DNA of 64,000 bases, taken from contig CP136066.1 of assembly GCA_032622095.1 (NCBI GenBank), positions 131,411,917-131,475,916 on the forward strand, given 5' to 3'. Positions 24,001 to 35,739 of the stretch are shown here, piece by piece; position 1 is the first letter of the stretch, and the number at the start of each line of letters is the position of its first letter. The notes beneath the pieces were generated by a model. That model saw nothing but the letters and a program-made list of their open reading frames with translations, was not told the DNA's origin and ran no database searches. A program made the position numbers and the translations under genes. This stretch comes from Siphonodentalium dalli (Eukaryota > Mollusca > Scaphopoda > Gadilida > Siphonodentaliidae).

Positions 24001-25378
24001 AAAATAATTCATTTCAACTTTTCGTGGTCTAAGACCATTAATTATACGCCAATATTCCGAAGGGTCACTTGTCTCAGTATCATCCAGGTTTTCCGATATT
24101 TCCTGATAATACAATTTTGATTTCTTTTTTGTTTCTCTTTTATAAGTTTTTTTAGCGGCGAAAACTCATTTCGAAGATCTGCATTGCGAGGGTATCGCTT
24201 CATTTCTTTACTCGCGTGCTTCATATGTTTTTTCAATTCTTTGCATTTTGCATCAAACCATTTACGTTTCCTTTGCATTTGTTTATTTTTACTTTTAACA
24301 AATTGAGTTGCGGTGGCATTAACAGAATTCACGATATTATCATAATCGCACACAGCTTGTTCTATTCCGTTCTTATCGCGTGCGTATACGTTTGATCTAA
24401 ATTTCAATAAGCGGTGTTGCATATCAGCATCAACCAGAGCCTGTTTTACTTTAGCATCACTATCTCGAGACCATTTAGCCACACCGTGCGGTTTCGTATA
24501 ATGATATTTAAATGCAGTTTTATTGATATCTTGTGACTTTATGTTCATATGTATTGCTAGTTGACAGTGATCTGAATATTCAGTAGGTTGTTTAATACAA
24601 AAGTAACTCACATCGGATAAATATCTCTCTGAAATAATCACGTAATCCACTAAACTCGCACCATTATACTGAAAACTCGTATAATTTCCCAAAGAATCAC
24701 CAGGTTTGCGACCATTGACTATTCTCATGGACGCCGATTTACAGAGTTTTAGCAAATTAAGTCCAAACGAATTTGTTTCTTTGTCTAAACTAGCCCTGTC
24801 TTTCGCACTATCTAAGACATAACTTTCAGATGATGTTGTGAACCTGTCCTCATCAAACGCGACATAATCCGGCCTTCCGCCTGTCCGTGCATTAAAGTCT
24901 CCACCCAGAATGATAAGCGATGTTGGGTCATATTTGCGGAGTTCTGTCTCGATATCTCTAAAGACGAAATCGTAACCATCTCTTGTTTTCCAATAAGTAG
25001 AATTTTGTGGGGGCAGATAAACAGAAACGAAAATGACATCAGACTTTTGACCAAATATTTCTCCGTTAAACTCTACCCATAACGCAATATCGTGAATGTT
25101 ATGCATACGTGTAACAAACTTCGCATACTTTGATCTAAAATAAAATGCTATTCCACCTTTCTCGTTATCTTTTGTATTTCTGCTCAAATCAATACATTGA
25201 TAGCCAGTTAAACGTATATTCCCGGGATCTTGATGGCAAGTTTCTGAAATATTTATCGATCTAATTGCCGTATGAAATCAGAATCATTAATTTTGTTAAC
25301 AATGCCTTGTGCATTCAACGCGGTGTAACATACATTGTGTGTTAAAGAGTGAATTGTTGATATTACATCATTTGGCAT
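21016..25378 (-). pseudogene. LINE ORF2 (AP endonuclease-RT), broken and partly duplicated
   Basis: The start is ATG 25378 (MPNDVIST). The AP-endonuclease opens with NAQGIVNKINDSDFIRQL, shifts frame near 25262, then ISETCHQDPGNIRLTGYQ, GGIAFYFRSKYAKF, LIILGGDFNARTGG, LVDYVIIS and YSDHCQLAI. RT motifs lie in 24114-22243: KTLYKKGDRHDPNNYRPIAL, NQFGFRTNRSTIDSAFVL, AAFIDFKKAFDSVDRSL and TIGVRQGSSISPTLFKMYI. The catalytic block (LLFADDLVIIS) is reached across a frameshift near 22250. 22199-21381 continues with LTVNVNKTKCMVF and VMLYGCEVWLG, and 21447-21016 holds a degenerate C-terminal zinc-knuckle region (YVLFCRTNSVETESHFVM). The enzyme would perform target-primed reverse transcription; this copy is defective. 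Confidence 0.8.
22678..24103 (-). repeat. internal duplication of LINE RT around unit U
   Basis: The RT segment 22678-23209 is repeated at 23574-24103 with a few differences, and the second copy of unit U (23213-23573) sits between them. Because U also occurs outside the LINE 3' end (20168-20545), unequal exchange or template switching is a likely origin. The effect is to break ORF2. Confidence 0.75.
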
Positions 25379-25600
25379 ATTTAAATTGGTATCATTAAAT
25401 TGGACTAGGTCATCGGAGATAAAACACCCGCTTCGATCTATTTACATGTGTATCGAGCATTTGATAAATCGATAGTGGTATATATTTCATCTTAGCATAA
25501 TTAAGCTTGATTGTGATTGATTAGATTTTTACATTAAACATCAATATACAACAATAATAATACATGGCATACATGTAAGTAAGTACTGTGGTGCGAAGCA

Positions 25601-26817
25601 TTACATGCTATTCCCGAATCTTTTCATCAAGCTTTCGCTGAAATATGAAAATTGCTCTCTAAACATATGATTAATTTCATTCCTTAACGAATTTCTACGC
25701 ATCTCACTATTTGGACCAGCAACATTTGGCCTATGCTGGTAATTCAATGAATTTATACGATGTCCATATCCATGGCTATATGATGACTGCTGTCTGTTAG
25801 AATATCCCCTCAATCTACTATCTCTCGGGCACACTACACTGATACTTTTCCAATCTCCTCCAAACATAATGTCACGACGTGCATATTTTATGCTCTTAGC
25901 CAGTACTTTCGTTCCAATAAAATTTGGGTGCCAATTATCACGATACACATTGTATCTGACCTCATTGTCTCGCGAGTTGACGAATGCAGGAGTATTGTCT
26001 ATAAATGTGAAGCCATGTTCCAAACAGAATCCGTAATATTTTTCATTTGTTTTCTCAATCATCCTGTTAATGCGGTCTGAATACAATGTTGGCAACACGG
26101 ACGAAATTCTGATAGCTGCATTTGGTAGCGCCCTTCTAACTTCAGTATGAAATTCCTCCAGATCGCTGTCTGTTGTTTCTATATTGTGCCGACAGCTGTT
26201 AATGCCGACATGTATAGTAACTTGGTGTACATTTCCATATTTACAAGCATTGTCATCTTCGAACCATCTCCTAAGACCCTTAAGTCTTTGTCCTGGTCTT
26301 ACAACACATTTAACTTCCTCATTCTCGACAGACATCCTTTCTGGTATTATCCCTCTGATCACCGAATCTCCGAGTATCAAATGAACCGGAACCACATCAT
26401 CATTCACCTGCCGTTCATTGACATTAACAAATTTATTCTGAGTATTGTCAACAATATCGGAGCTGCATTCCTCATCACCATCATCATCATCATCATCATC
26501 ATCATATATTACACATGGTATGGACTCCAGCGTAATATCCTGGTTTGAAATTAAACTGAACCTGTTCTCAGTCGATACTAGAATTTCGTCGGTAGCACCC
26601 TCAGTTTGTTTATCAGGTGTTAGAACCTTCGGCTTGGCTAAACAATTGTCAATAGGTATTGTGCCTTTTGCTCCTGATGTCGCTTGAAGATTATGTTTCA
26701 CTACCCTAAGCATTTCTACTTCCTTTTTTAGTGTTGTGTTCTCTATCCTAATGTTTTCCAACTCCAGCTTAAGCTCTTTCGTTGTTACACGAAATTCTCT
26801 CGCTTGTTCTTCGAGAA
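25601..26817 (-). pseudogene. LINE ORF1, C-terminal part with SGNH esterase domain
   Basis: The frame continues ORF1 from 53114. It starts in a coiled coil (LEEQAREFRVTTKELKLELE, IENTTLKKEVEML), then an acidic run (nine consecutive Asp), then an SGNH/GDSL hydrolase fold: VHLILGDSVIRGI (block I nucleophile Ser), VTIHVGINSC (Gly/Asn blocks) and DNWHPNFIGTKVLA (block V Asp-His). The tail is Arg/Ser/Tyr-rich (RGYSNRQQSSYSHGYGHR), likely RNA binding. Esterase-bearing ORF1 proteins are known from CR1/L2 LINEs, where their role in retrotransposition is unclear. The stop is at 25601-25603. A 222-bp gap then leads to ORF2. The first codons upstream of 26817 belong to the inserted TIR unit, not to the LINE. 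Confidence 0.8.
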
Positions 26818-26829
26818 CCCATATAAAAA

Positions 26830-27665
26830 TGTACCTGGGTAAATCCACCCAGGTTTTTTGGGCCGAAACCCAGGTAAAAATCTATCTACCAAGACATCCA
26901 CCAACCATCAAGACCCCGCGAAACCTGGGTTTTACCATGATTTACCCACCTGAAACTGGATAAAAACCCTGGTATGGGTAAACCTGGGTGTAATTACCCA
27001 GGTGACCACACCCAGGTGTACCCTACCTGGGTGTTTCCCACCCAGGTCTACCCTGGTGTTTCCTACCTGGGTGTTTCCCCACCCAGGTGTACCATGGTGT
27101 TATTTACCCAGGTGTACCCTGGTGTTTCCTACCTGGGTGTTTCCCATCCAGGTTACCTAGGTGTTATTCACCCAGGTGTACCCTGGTGTTTCCTACCTGG
27201 GTGTTTCCCACCCAGGTGTACCTTGGTGTTATTCACCCAGGTGTACCCTGGTGTTTCCTACCTGGGTGTTTCCCACCCAGGTGTACCTTGGTGTTATTCA
27301 CCCAGGTGTACCCTGGTGTTTCCTACCTGGGTGTTCCCCACCCAGGTGTACCTTGATGTTTCCAACCCAGGTATACCTTGGTGTTTTTTTTACGCCGGTG
27401 TACCTTGGTGTTTTCTTACCCAGGTGGATTTCCCATTGAGATGCACCTGGGTTAGAAAACCCCAAGGTACACCCAGGTAAGGAAACACCAAGGTACACCT
27501 GGGCAGGAATACACCAAGGTACACCTGGGTAAGAAAACACCAAGGTACACCTGGGTAAGAAAACACCAAGGTACACCTGGGTAAGAAAACACCAAGGTAC
27601 ACATGGGTAGGAAACACCAAGGAACACCTGGGTGAATAACACCAAGGTACACCTGGGTGGGGATA
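26830..27665. repeat. left subterminal ACCTGGGTGTAC minisatellite foldback
   Basis: More than twenty copies of ACCCAGGTGTACC / ACCTGGGTGTTTCC run in one orientation to about 27430, then invert (CACCAAGGTACACCTGGGTA) to 27665. The two halves could form a large hairpin. Long open frames on both strands here (repeated PGVPWCF/TQVYLGV) are translations of the repeat, not genes. Confidence 0.85.
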
Positions 27666-29000
27666 CCAAAGTGAAATGATGAGGATGGCAATGAAGTAGA
27701 TTTTGATGGGATGCAGGGGTATTGTTATCAATGGAGTTGTTTTAGTATAATAGAACATTAAGGAAACTGATTGTGCAGCAATACAAGTTTATTCAAGGAC
27801 AACAAACTAACTAAAGATAAAATACATGTATAGAAACACATGTAATATATAAATATATAAACTCATTAAACTGCATGGGTTAAAACTTACTGACAACAAG
27901 AGTTGGGTTAAAATTTTGATTAATAAACACTTGCAAAGTCCCTCTTCATACATGTATATGGTATGTTAGGCAAGTTACATGTACATGTAGTTGCAATGTA
28001 TACTAGTACCGGTACATGACATACCGGTGGACACAAAAATCATTATTTTAGTTCCAATGTCATTTACCAGAATACATGTACATGTTGTACCTTGCAACTA
28101 CATCTACAGTGAGGTAGTTTTGTCTCATTTAAACTTTCTAAATGGGTTTCTCCCTTTGAATGACATAAACTAATGTGAGTATACACATGAGCTGTGGTGT
28201 GAAATACACACCAAAAAATTATTTCTTAGTCTGAGGACATGTTTCCTGTCATTATCTTACTGCTTACAAATATAGATTTGTAATAATGTGCTGTAATGCT
28301 CCAGAAATAGTCATATTTTGTCCTGGTTGATAAGAACATATTATTTCTTAGTGTTAGAAGGACATGTTGTCTGATATTATTTGACTCATAAACCCCCAAA
28401 TGTACATGTAAACAGAACATTCAGGAAAGAGACACACCATCTTTATCCTGTTTTATATCAGTACTAAGTAGCAATATTGATCAGATAGCAAAATATGCTA
28501 TAAATAGATTTCAGATGGTAGAGATTAAACAATCACATTAATTGCACCAACTCGAAACAGTTAACATACCCTGTAGAATACAGACTATGATCAAGGAGGG
28601 TGTCACACACACCCCACCCCGCTTTGGTATGTGATATTCAAGCCATTTTCAGGTGGTATGCTATATACATGTACATACCCAATGTTATCTGGTACTAGGA
28701 TTTCACACGGCAATATAACCGGCATTCACGATTCAGCAAAAAGGCTAGTATGCAGATATAATAGCAGAAAATTATAAAATTTTTGAGTATTTTCCAGCTT
28801 AAACAGACCCAAGTGATATATTTTTATCTAATTCAGTCTAATGGCTCTTGATATGTTGATGTTTTGGATACTATTTCAGCAAATGTGAGAAAAAGTGGCT
28901 TCTTTGGGGCATCAGCTTGTCTGAAAAATATATCAAGGTCCCCTAAATCCGATACTACATTTCAGAACAATCCAACCAGTGTCCCATGAAATGGTGGATA
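27666..29000. other. non-coding, no gene seen
   Basis: AT-rich, with ACATGTAC runs near 28000-28080 and 28400. No motif-bearing frame or terminal repeats. Confidence 0.45.
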
Positions 29001-29004
29001 ATAA

Positions 29005-29235
29005 ACTATCATACCAAATTTGATTCAGATTTGATCACACAAACTAAAATTATGTTGCGGAAACCAGAAATTAACACGATTCTAAGTCGAAAAAGGGCCA
29101 TAACTCTCGCAAAAATGAGCGGAGCACACCTATAACTTGACCTGTATTTTGGTCTGATAAACTTACATACCACATTTGGTTCAGATATGATCACACAAAC
29201 TGAAGTTATCATCCGGAAACCTACAATTTTCAAAG
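29005..29235 (-). repeat. two CCATAACTC-family units
   Basis: Repeated block CATACCA(A/C)ATTTG(A/G)TTCAGAT followed by TGATCACACAAACT, with GGGCCATAACTCTCGCAAAA between. Same dispersed family as at 9467 and 56030. The minus-strand frame here simply translates the repeat. Confidence 0.65.
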
Positions 29236-29250
29236 TTTAAATGTCTATTA

Positions 29251-29636
29251 GGCGACACCAATTTTTAAGTCTGGTTTACGAACATGTGGGCTGATGTGGG
29301 GAGAAAAAAAGTAGATGCAGGAGGGGGAAAAAAATAAAAATAAAAAAAATTGTCCCCCCCCCCCAATTTATATCAAGTAAATCTTGAAATTTTACATAAA
29401 TTTTACAAAAATTGTGAAAAAAAACTTTTAGAATGAAATTCTGAACCAAACAAGACATTTCTTGTCATGAAAATATGGATCTGCAAATGATCATAAGCAG
29501 AACCGGATGCGACAGCACATGAAAATCAGTACGCGTGTAAAAAAAATTTGGGACAAAAAAGTAAAAAAAAAATTCATGAAATGGAAAAAAAGTTGTAGGA
29601 GGTGTTCGTAAACCGGACTTAAAAATTGGTGTCGCC
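29251..29636 (+). mobile_element. PIF/Harbinger-like MITE, copy 1
   Basis: 386 bp, flanked by TTA at 29248-29250 and 29637-29639. Terminal inverted repeats start GGCGACACCAATTTTTAAGT and run about 34 bp. TWA target duplications are the hallmark of PIF/Harbinger. It contains a C run near 29355. An inverted second copy is at 36616-36994. Confidence 0.75.
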
Positions 29637-29666
29637 TTATGTGTATATAACTCATATAGCTAACTA

Positions 29667-30620
29667 TTAAAGGTGCTCAATCAGATTCGATGGTCCCCAT
29701 ATAATTAGATTCCAACAACAACATTTTTTTTAGAAATGCTGCTTCAGTAATATCAGAATCGATTAATTGCCCAAAAATAATGCTAACCACTGTCAACTAC
29801 ATGTATAGTATAAAATCGCCTGATACGTTATATTTATCAACATGCTGTTCGACGAAGTTTGACCTTATTATCAACACAAAGCCTCTTCATTTTAGAGTTA
29901 TCCATCTTCATCCGCAATTTGGTCTGAGACCGTCGGCTCGTCAAATTTTTCTGGGCCACTATTAAGTATCGATGGTGATAAATATTAAAATTTCAAAAAT
30001 TGATATCTAATAACTCTGAGCTTTGATACATGTAGGTGGGTCCCTCGACTTGATTAAAATATTTTTACCCCCCCCCCCCCCCCCGATTCCATATACATGT
30101 ATATGTAAATAGCAAATGAGGGGCACTTAATCGGATTATGCATCTTTAAACTGTATTTGAATTTAAAGATGCATAATCTGATGATTAAGGGCCCCCTGAA
30201 TTAATGCTCGCACATTACTCTTTATTTGGACTTGGGGGGTAAAAGATATTTGGTACGAGTCGAGGAACCCACCACCTATCAAAGCTCAGAGTTATTAGAT
30301 ATCAATTTTTGAAATATACTATTTTTCACGATCAAGAATTAATAGTGGCCCACGGTCTCGGACCAAATTTCAGATGAAGATGGATAACTCTAAAATCAAG
30401 AGGCTTTCTGTTGATAATAAGGCCAAATTTTGTAGAACAACATGTTGATAAATAACATATGTCAGGCAATTGTATACTTTAGTTGACAGTGGTTAGCATT
30501 ATTTTAGGGCAATTAATCAATTCTGATAACGTAACTGAAGCAGCCTTTCTAAATACAAATGTATGATGTTGGAATCTGATTATATGGGTATCATCGAACC
30601 GGATTGAGTACCTTTAAAAT
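29667..30620. mobile_element. two TTAAAG-ended MITEs arranged head-on
   Basis: The first copy (about 29667-30148) begins TTAAAGGTGCTCAATCAGAT and ends GGATTATGCATCTTTAAA. The second (about 30158-30620) is the same sequence inverted, ending GGATTGAGTACCTTTAAA. Body blocks AATAATGCTAACCACTGTCA and AACTCTGAGCTTTGAT occur in both. Joined, they form a near-palindrome of about 950 bp with a C run at 30068-30084. A third copy, split by a LINE, is at 14217-16262. Confidence 0.75.
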
Positions 30621-31215
30621 GAACTGTATCCAGTATAAACATGTTAAACCTGATAATTAATTAGAGCATGCAGTCCCTGTTGACATGCGGTATCCGCTGG
30701 TAATCTTACCACAGTAATATGTGTTAACTGTGATAACCAAGTTAATTGTTTTTACCACAAAAATTCTGAATTCTATCTAGACATTTTGAAACAATAAAAA
30801 AAAATTCTGGTGTGATTACAATGTCAACTTTAAAACAAAATTCATATTAACATCGCATGAAAAATACAGCCTAACTGCAAATGTGAGGTGGACCACATTC
30901 TGCGGCGGTATAACTGACTGCGGTTGATCGCATGAACACGCCTGAATACTGCAGTAATACCCGAGTAATATAAGGCGAGTTGATTAATTAAAGCATAGCT
31001 GTAATTTTACATGTATGTTCTATAGACTTTGTTGGGAAAGAGAATATAGCTGTGCGACAATGTTAATCCTGATGAGCTAAGTTAGAAATTTTTCAATCGA
31101 AACCTCATAAAAAAAAATTGAAATTCAGTTCTCAATTTTCGAACACTTCTAGGAAATTGTTCAAAAATATTGTTAAAAGATGCCCATTCGATTTGACACT
31201 GTAAATATACCCTGT
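30621..31215. other. non-coding, no gene seen
   Basis: AT-rich spacer within the 26-kb unit. No motif or repeat boundary seen. Confidence 0.4.
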
Positions 31216-31342
31216 TCAAGTGTTCCTGCTAATGTGCTATGATGCGGTTGGGTCCTGCTTATTTGCTATGAATTGCACTACCCGCATCATAGCAATTCAG
31301 CAGGACCACCAGCATCATAGCATATTAGCAGGACCACTTGGA
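31216..31342. repeat. hairpin MITE-like repeat
   Basis: CCTGCTAATGTGCTATGATG at the left pairs with CATCATAGCATATTAGCAGG at the right. An inner pair GGTCCTGCT / AGCAGGACC and TTGCTATGA / TCATAGCAA also fold. The whole 127 bp is nearly self-complementary. Confidence 0.65.
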
Positions 31343-31756
31343 CAGTGGTAAAATAGTTTGTTTTCCATACGGATACGTGTTTTCAAATAATCATGTAATG
31401 ATATCTAACATACATGTATATGATCCCATTTATAAGTTTTATTCATCACGGCCAGATAAACTTTGTATACAGACAGTTTTACCAAACTTAGAATTTTTAT
31501 TAGGTGCTTTCATTGTAGCTGTAATTACTAGTATTAAAAGAGTGCTCAATAAAGTTTGTTTTATCATTTATGCTCATTTGGAATTTGGATGCTATTTAAT
31601 TCTGTTTATCTATATAATTGGCTGCACTGCTAAATTTTGACTCATTTCAGTCATTTGATGTCAGTACATGTAGTTGTCCATCGAAATGGCGAACACAACC
31701 AAAGACAAATTACAAGAGGAAAGACAACAAATACATTTGATGTGCACTAAAACAGA
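31343..31756. other. non-coding, no gene seen
   Basis: The only sizeable frame (31338-31640, plus) is hydrophobic but has no start context, homologous motif or splice support, and is taken as chance in AT-rich DNA. Confidence 0.35.
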
Positions 31757-31758
31757 TA

Positions 31759-31923
31759 CAGTAGTGCCCTAAGAAATCGACCCCTTAACCACAGCAGAAT
31801 TATGTGTAACTTTCAGGATTTAGTCGGATATATGGCTTGTTGCCATTCATCGGAAAGCTCTCCCCGAGTTTAATACCCGTAATTCTGCTGTGGTTAAGGA
31901 GTCGATTAATTAGAGCATTACTG
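31759..31923. mobile_element. Tc1/mariner-like MITE, copy 1
   Basis: 165 bp flanked by TA. Ends are CAGTAGTGCCCTAAGAAATC and the inverse CAGTAATGCTCTAATTAATC. Shared internal blocks (CAGCAGAATTAT, TTCAGGATTTAGTCGGA, TGCCATTCATCGGA) match the longer copy at 33427-33641. This copy has lost part of its right arm. Confidence 0.75.
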
Positions 31924-31925
31924 TA

Positions 31926-33424
31926 GTTACAAATGTATGTCTAGCCTCCTGTTGTGTCACTAATAAGATCTTTAATTCACATATGGTACACATGTACATG
32001 TACATGTACTATATAGTACCCGTTCAAGCGTTTACAAGTGTCAGTCATCGAGAAACTGACCAAAAGTTTTGGTAGTATATAATATAGGCTAGCACTGCAC
32101 TTGGGCTACATGTACTGTAAGTGATTATAATGTACTATTTTTATATTCTGCTGTGAAAGTGTTGCTGAATGAAATTTAAGTTTACCCCGATATTCTAAGT
32201 CCGCTCGACTAAGATGGGTTTTTTCTCGAAAACTGATATCTGAATATACATGACTTTTTGTACGTCTTCCACTGGTTGGTATTCCCTCTAAAATGACTAA
32301 TTTTAACTGATTAGATTAGCCCTGGTATGGAAAACTCTAACTGTTATAGCCCGATGAGCGGTTTACTGCCAACAGCGGTGATGATATGATGACCAGCGTT
32401 GTGCATGGCATATGTTGATCCAGGTAAGAATGCTACCATACATTCCAAACATTCATTAAATATCTTATTAATAGTAACCCAAACTACACAAGAGACTAGT
32501 ATAACTAAGATTGGGCTCGATTAATGATGTGACACTTTCAGTACTTCATTTACTAGTAGCCTGGTACTGGTGGGCCTGGCTACAGATACTTGTTTGGCGT
32601 GTTTGAGGCCTGTGGCACAAGGGCAGCAGAATCAATTAAAATTTCTCTTATTGTAGTGTAGTACATGTACATGAATAGTACCGGTAGTACAGCACACAAA
32701 GAGGTATATAGTACCGGCACATGTACATGTATTCTCTCTGTTTTCACACATGTTTTTTTTCAATTTAACAACATGAGTCTTTTATGACACATACATGTAC
32801 TAAAGTGAAAGTAGGCCTACATGTATATAATGTGCACCCAGTATACCGGTACATGTACTGATATATTACATTGCAATACAGTCCCGAGTACAATGATATA
32901 GCAAAATTATGCATAGTAGAATAACAACCTTTTGTACAAACAGTCCTGACAATGATATACCGGGATATCATGGTGATAGTTCATACTAGTACATTTGGAA
33001 TTACCGAATACCTGAGTTTGTGGATAGACCGCTTCATGCGATGTTTATGTGAATTTTTATTTTTAAGTCGGCATTGCGTACGGTAGTCCTATAAACCACA
33101 CCAGAGAATAGCAATTGTCGGTCAGTGACCAACTTCTTATGTTTATGCAATCGATACAATCCGGTTCTGCTTTTGATGTCCAGTTCGATATTTGTGGTGT
33201 GTTCTTGTGCAAAAATATAATTCTAACTAATGCGCCAAAAATCAGGTTTATAAATTTATCCATTCTTGAGCAAGAGCAACTCGTAAAACTTGTATGGTAT
33301 AACATTCCAAACTGAGTATTTCTGCTATCAAACCATATGATAATAATGTTGAATGGGACATCTAAATCTGAACCGCATTTATGGATTGCAGCACGTGATG
33401 TTGAATAAACAGTTATAGAGGATA
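31926..33424. other. non-coding, ACATGTAC-rich
   Basis: No gene. Very frequent ACATGTAC, CCGGTA and GTACCGG words (for example 31990-32010 and 32660-32730). Short frames on both strands lack motifs. Confidence 0.45.
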
Positions 33425-33426
33425 TA

Positions 33427-33641
33427 CAGTAATGCTCTAATTAATCGACTCCTTAACTACAGCAGAATTATGGGTAACTTTTCAGGATTTAGTCGGAAAT
33501 ATGGGTTGATGCCATTCATCGGAGCTCTCGGTGAGAGCTTTCCGATGAATGGCAACAAGCCATATTTCGGACTAAATCCTGAAAAGTTACCCATAATTCT
33601 GCTGTAGTTAAGGAGTCGATTAATTAGCTCTAGAATTACTG
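33427..33641. mobile_element. Tc1/mariner-like palindromic MITE, copy 2
   Basis: 215 bp between TA dinucleotides at 33425-33426 and 33642-33643. The left arm from CAGTAATGCTCTAATTAATC runs about 100 bp and is mirrored almost completely by the right arm, with a small centre around GAGCTCTCGGTGAGAGCT. TA flanks and CAGT ends suit Tc1/mariner-type non-autonomous elements. Confidence 0.8.
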
Positions 33642-33643
33642 TA

Positions 33644-34740
33644 ACATGGTTTATAATATACAAATGTATACTGTATGGGAAACATCAGAGGTTTACAAAG
33701 TAATAAAAACATTTGATTTGTTCTTTATTCTTGTGGTTATATACACGTACATGTATACATGTATTCTAAAAATAAATGTCCTTTACAACGTGGATCAATG
33801 AAATGCGGTTGTTGCATTTAAAATGCATTGAGGGTGCATTGTGTCACGCCACTTTGTAAATGCCTTAATGACAGCATTTAAATTAAATGCACTGCATTGG
33901 GAATAATCGCAGTCGCATTGAAATTACCGATCATTGCGCCGAAAAAGTATACTAGTATGAACACCCAAATAACGATACGATAGTGTATTTTGCAATTTTA
34001 GTTATAATTTTGTTTAATTTAAATTCACATCTGAATAATTCTGTGTTATTTTCCCACTCCTGGTGTACATGTATATGTTCGGAATCGGACATTCATGATG
34101 TAGTTTTCCATTCAAAATGGAATAAACATAAATAAACACTGTTGACATTAATTGTTTTATAATCAGAATCTGAGAATCATGATTCTCATTTTGATTCTAG
34201 TAAAAAAGTCTTGATTCCCTGTAGAAAGTGAAACACTAACATTTTGATTATTGCCAAAAATCTGATGGATTTTAAGGCCTGCATCAAGACATTTGTTTGT
34301 GAATAAATCAAGGTAAATGTGTTAAAATATGAACGCATTTACAAATGCGTTGCTCCAAAATCGCAAAGTAGATTCGAACATGTGGTCGCTTTTCTAAGAA
34401 ATTTGTGAGTGGTCTGTACATGCACATACATGTAAGTTACTTGACCAATTACACAAGGAGTCGAGGGACACAATCAATGAGGACGTTTGTACTAAAAAAT
34501 ATTTTTTTACGCAAGGAACGAACACAAGGCCACTTTCTTAATTTATATTATGAGCCAACAAGACAGATCGTAAATCGCTGTTATATGACAATATATGTGG
34601 CCATCATAATGGTCGACAGGCATGACGCCAACAAAAACCAATCTGTCAGGCCAATATAAAGAAGTCGCGACTTATTGCTGGTGGAACCTATTAAAGGCAT
34701 CGTTCCATTTCGTTAATAACAACTTACATGTAACATTCAC
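33644..34740. other. non-coding, no gene seen
   Basis: Contains several GCATT/AATGC-rich phrases near 33800-33930. The frame at 34405-34659 has no recognisable motif. Confidence 0.4.
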
Positions 34741-34747
34741 CTCCACC

Positions 34748-35704
34748 TCTTTACTCTTGGGCTCCAAATAAATATGCATGCACCAGCTGCATCCACGTTT
34801 ATTATTTTTCTTGGGAAATCCCCCCCCCCCCCTTGCACAGTGCTTATTTGGGTCTGCACGTTTATTAATATTTTGAAGCTATGAAAATTTAAATCAGCAC
34901 AAATTCAAGATTTCTATATGATTCAGATGTAAAAATGATCAACACGTCTACATTAGTTACTAGCTAAACAAGACATTTTGTCATATGTTTATACTTTACT
35001 GTGAAATTGCGTTTCTTCCGTTCTCCATGAACGGATTCTCAAAATGTTTGGTTTTCCAAAAAACAAGGATTCGAACTGTCTGAACTGAACTCCATGCGTT
35101 TGTTTAAATAGATGAATAAATAATGGGAAAGACATACAATCCTAGTTCATAATGAATTTAAGTATATAAATATAAATAATAAACGGCGGATTCAACGTGG
35201 TCATGGATTTTGACCGTGTTAAAAAAATCAGCAAACTCTGCATGAACCCCGAAGTTTGCTGATTTTTTCTCGCGGTCAAAACCCCATGACCGCATTGAAA
35301 CGGCCGTTCATTTCTTATATGAATAACACAATTTAAGATTGGTGAATTATTTCTTTTGGTTAATTTAATAAACGTACAGGACCAAATAACGATCGTACAG
35401 GTGGGAATTTTACCTCGATTTTAATAATCGTACATTAGGCACTCAAGAGTAGTACATATTCAAGTATGTGGCAAACCAAAAAAACACCACATGATACATA
35501 CATGTACCTGTACTACATGTTGACTCGTATACCTGAACCTGCTATAAAAATTATTTGGTTAACCACAGTTGATGTTTTGCTCAGAGTTCCCCCTGCACTA
35601 TTATTTGGGTCTGTACTTTTATTAACTTTCAATGGAATTTCCCCCCCCCCCCCCCGCACTATTATTTGGGCCTGCACTTTTATTTGGAGCCTGAGAGTAA
35701 GTTG
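34748..35704. mobile_element. inverted-repeat element, about 950 bp
   Basis: TTACTCTTGGGCTCCAAATA at the left is matched by ATTTGGAGCCTGAGAGTAA at the right. Internal C runs (34819-34832, 35640-35655) and TTATTTGGGTCTGCAC-type phrases occur near both ends. No transposase. A separate hairpin (35185-35308) sits in the middle. The target duplication was not resolved. Confidence 0.55.
35185..35308. repeat. hairpin repeat
   Basis: GTGGTCATGGATTTTGACCG pairs with GCGGTCAAAACCCCATGACC, and AAAAAAATCAGCAAACT pairs with AGTTTGCTGATTTTTT. Near-perfect stem with a short loop of about 15 nt; likely a palindromic MITE. Confidence 0.7.
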
Positions 35705-35739
35705 CATTGACATTTATTTTCACGAATTACCATGCTAAA

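Noticed and set aside
26974-27758. Long overlapping frames with repeated PGVPWCF/TQVYLGV on both strands
   Set aside because: They are translations of the ACCTGGGTGTAC minisatellite; all frames stay open because the unit lacks stops.
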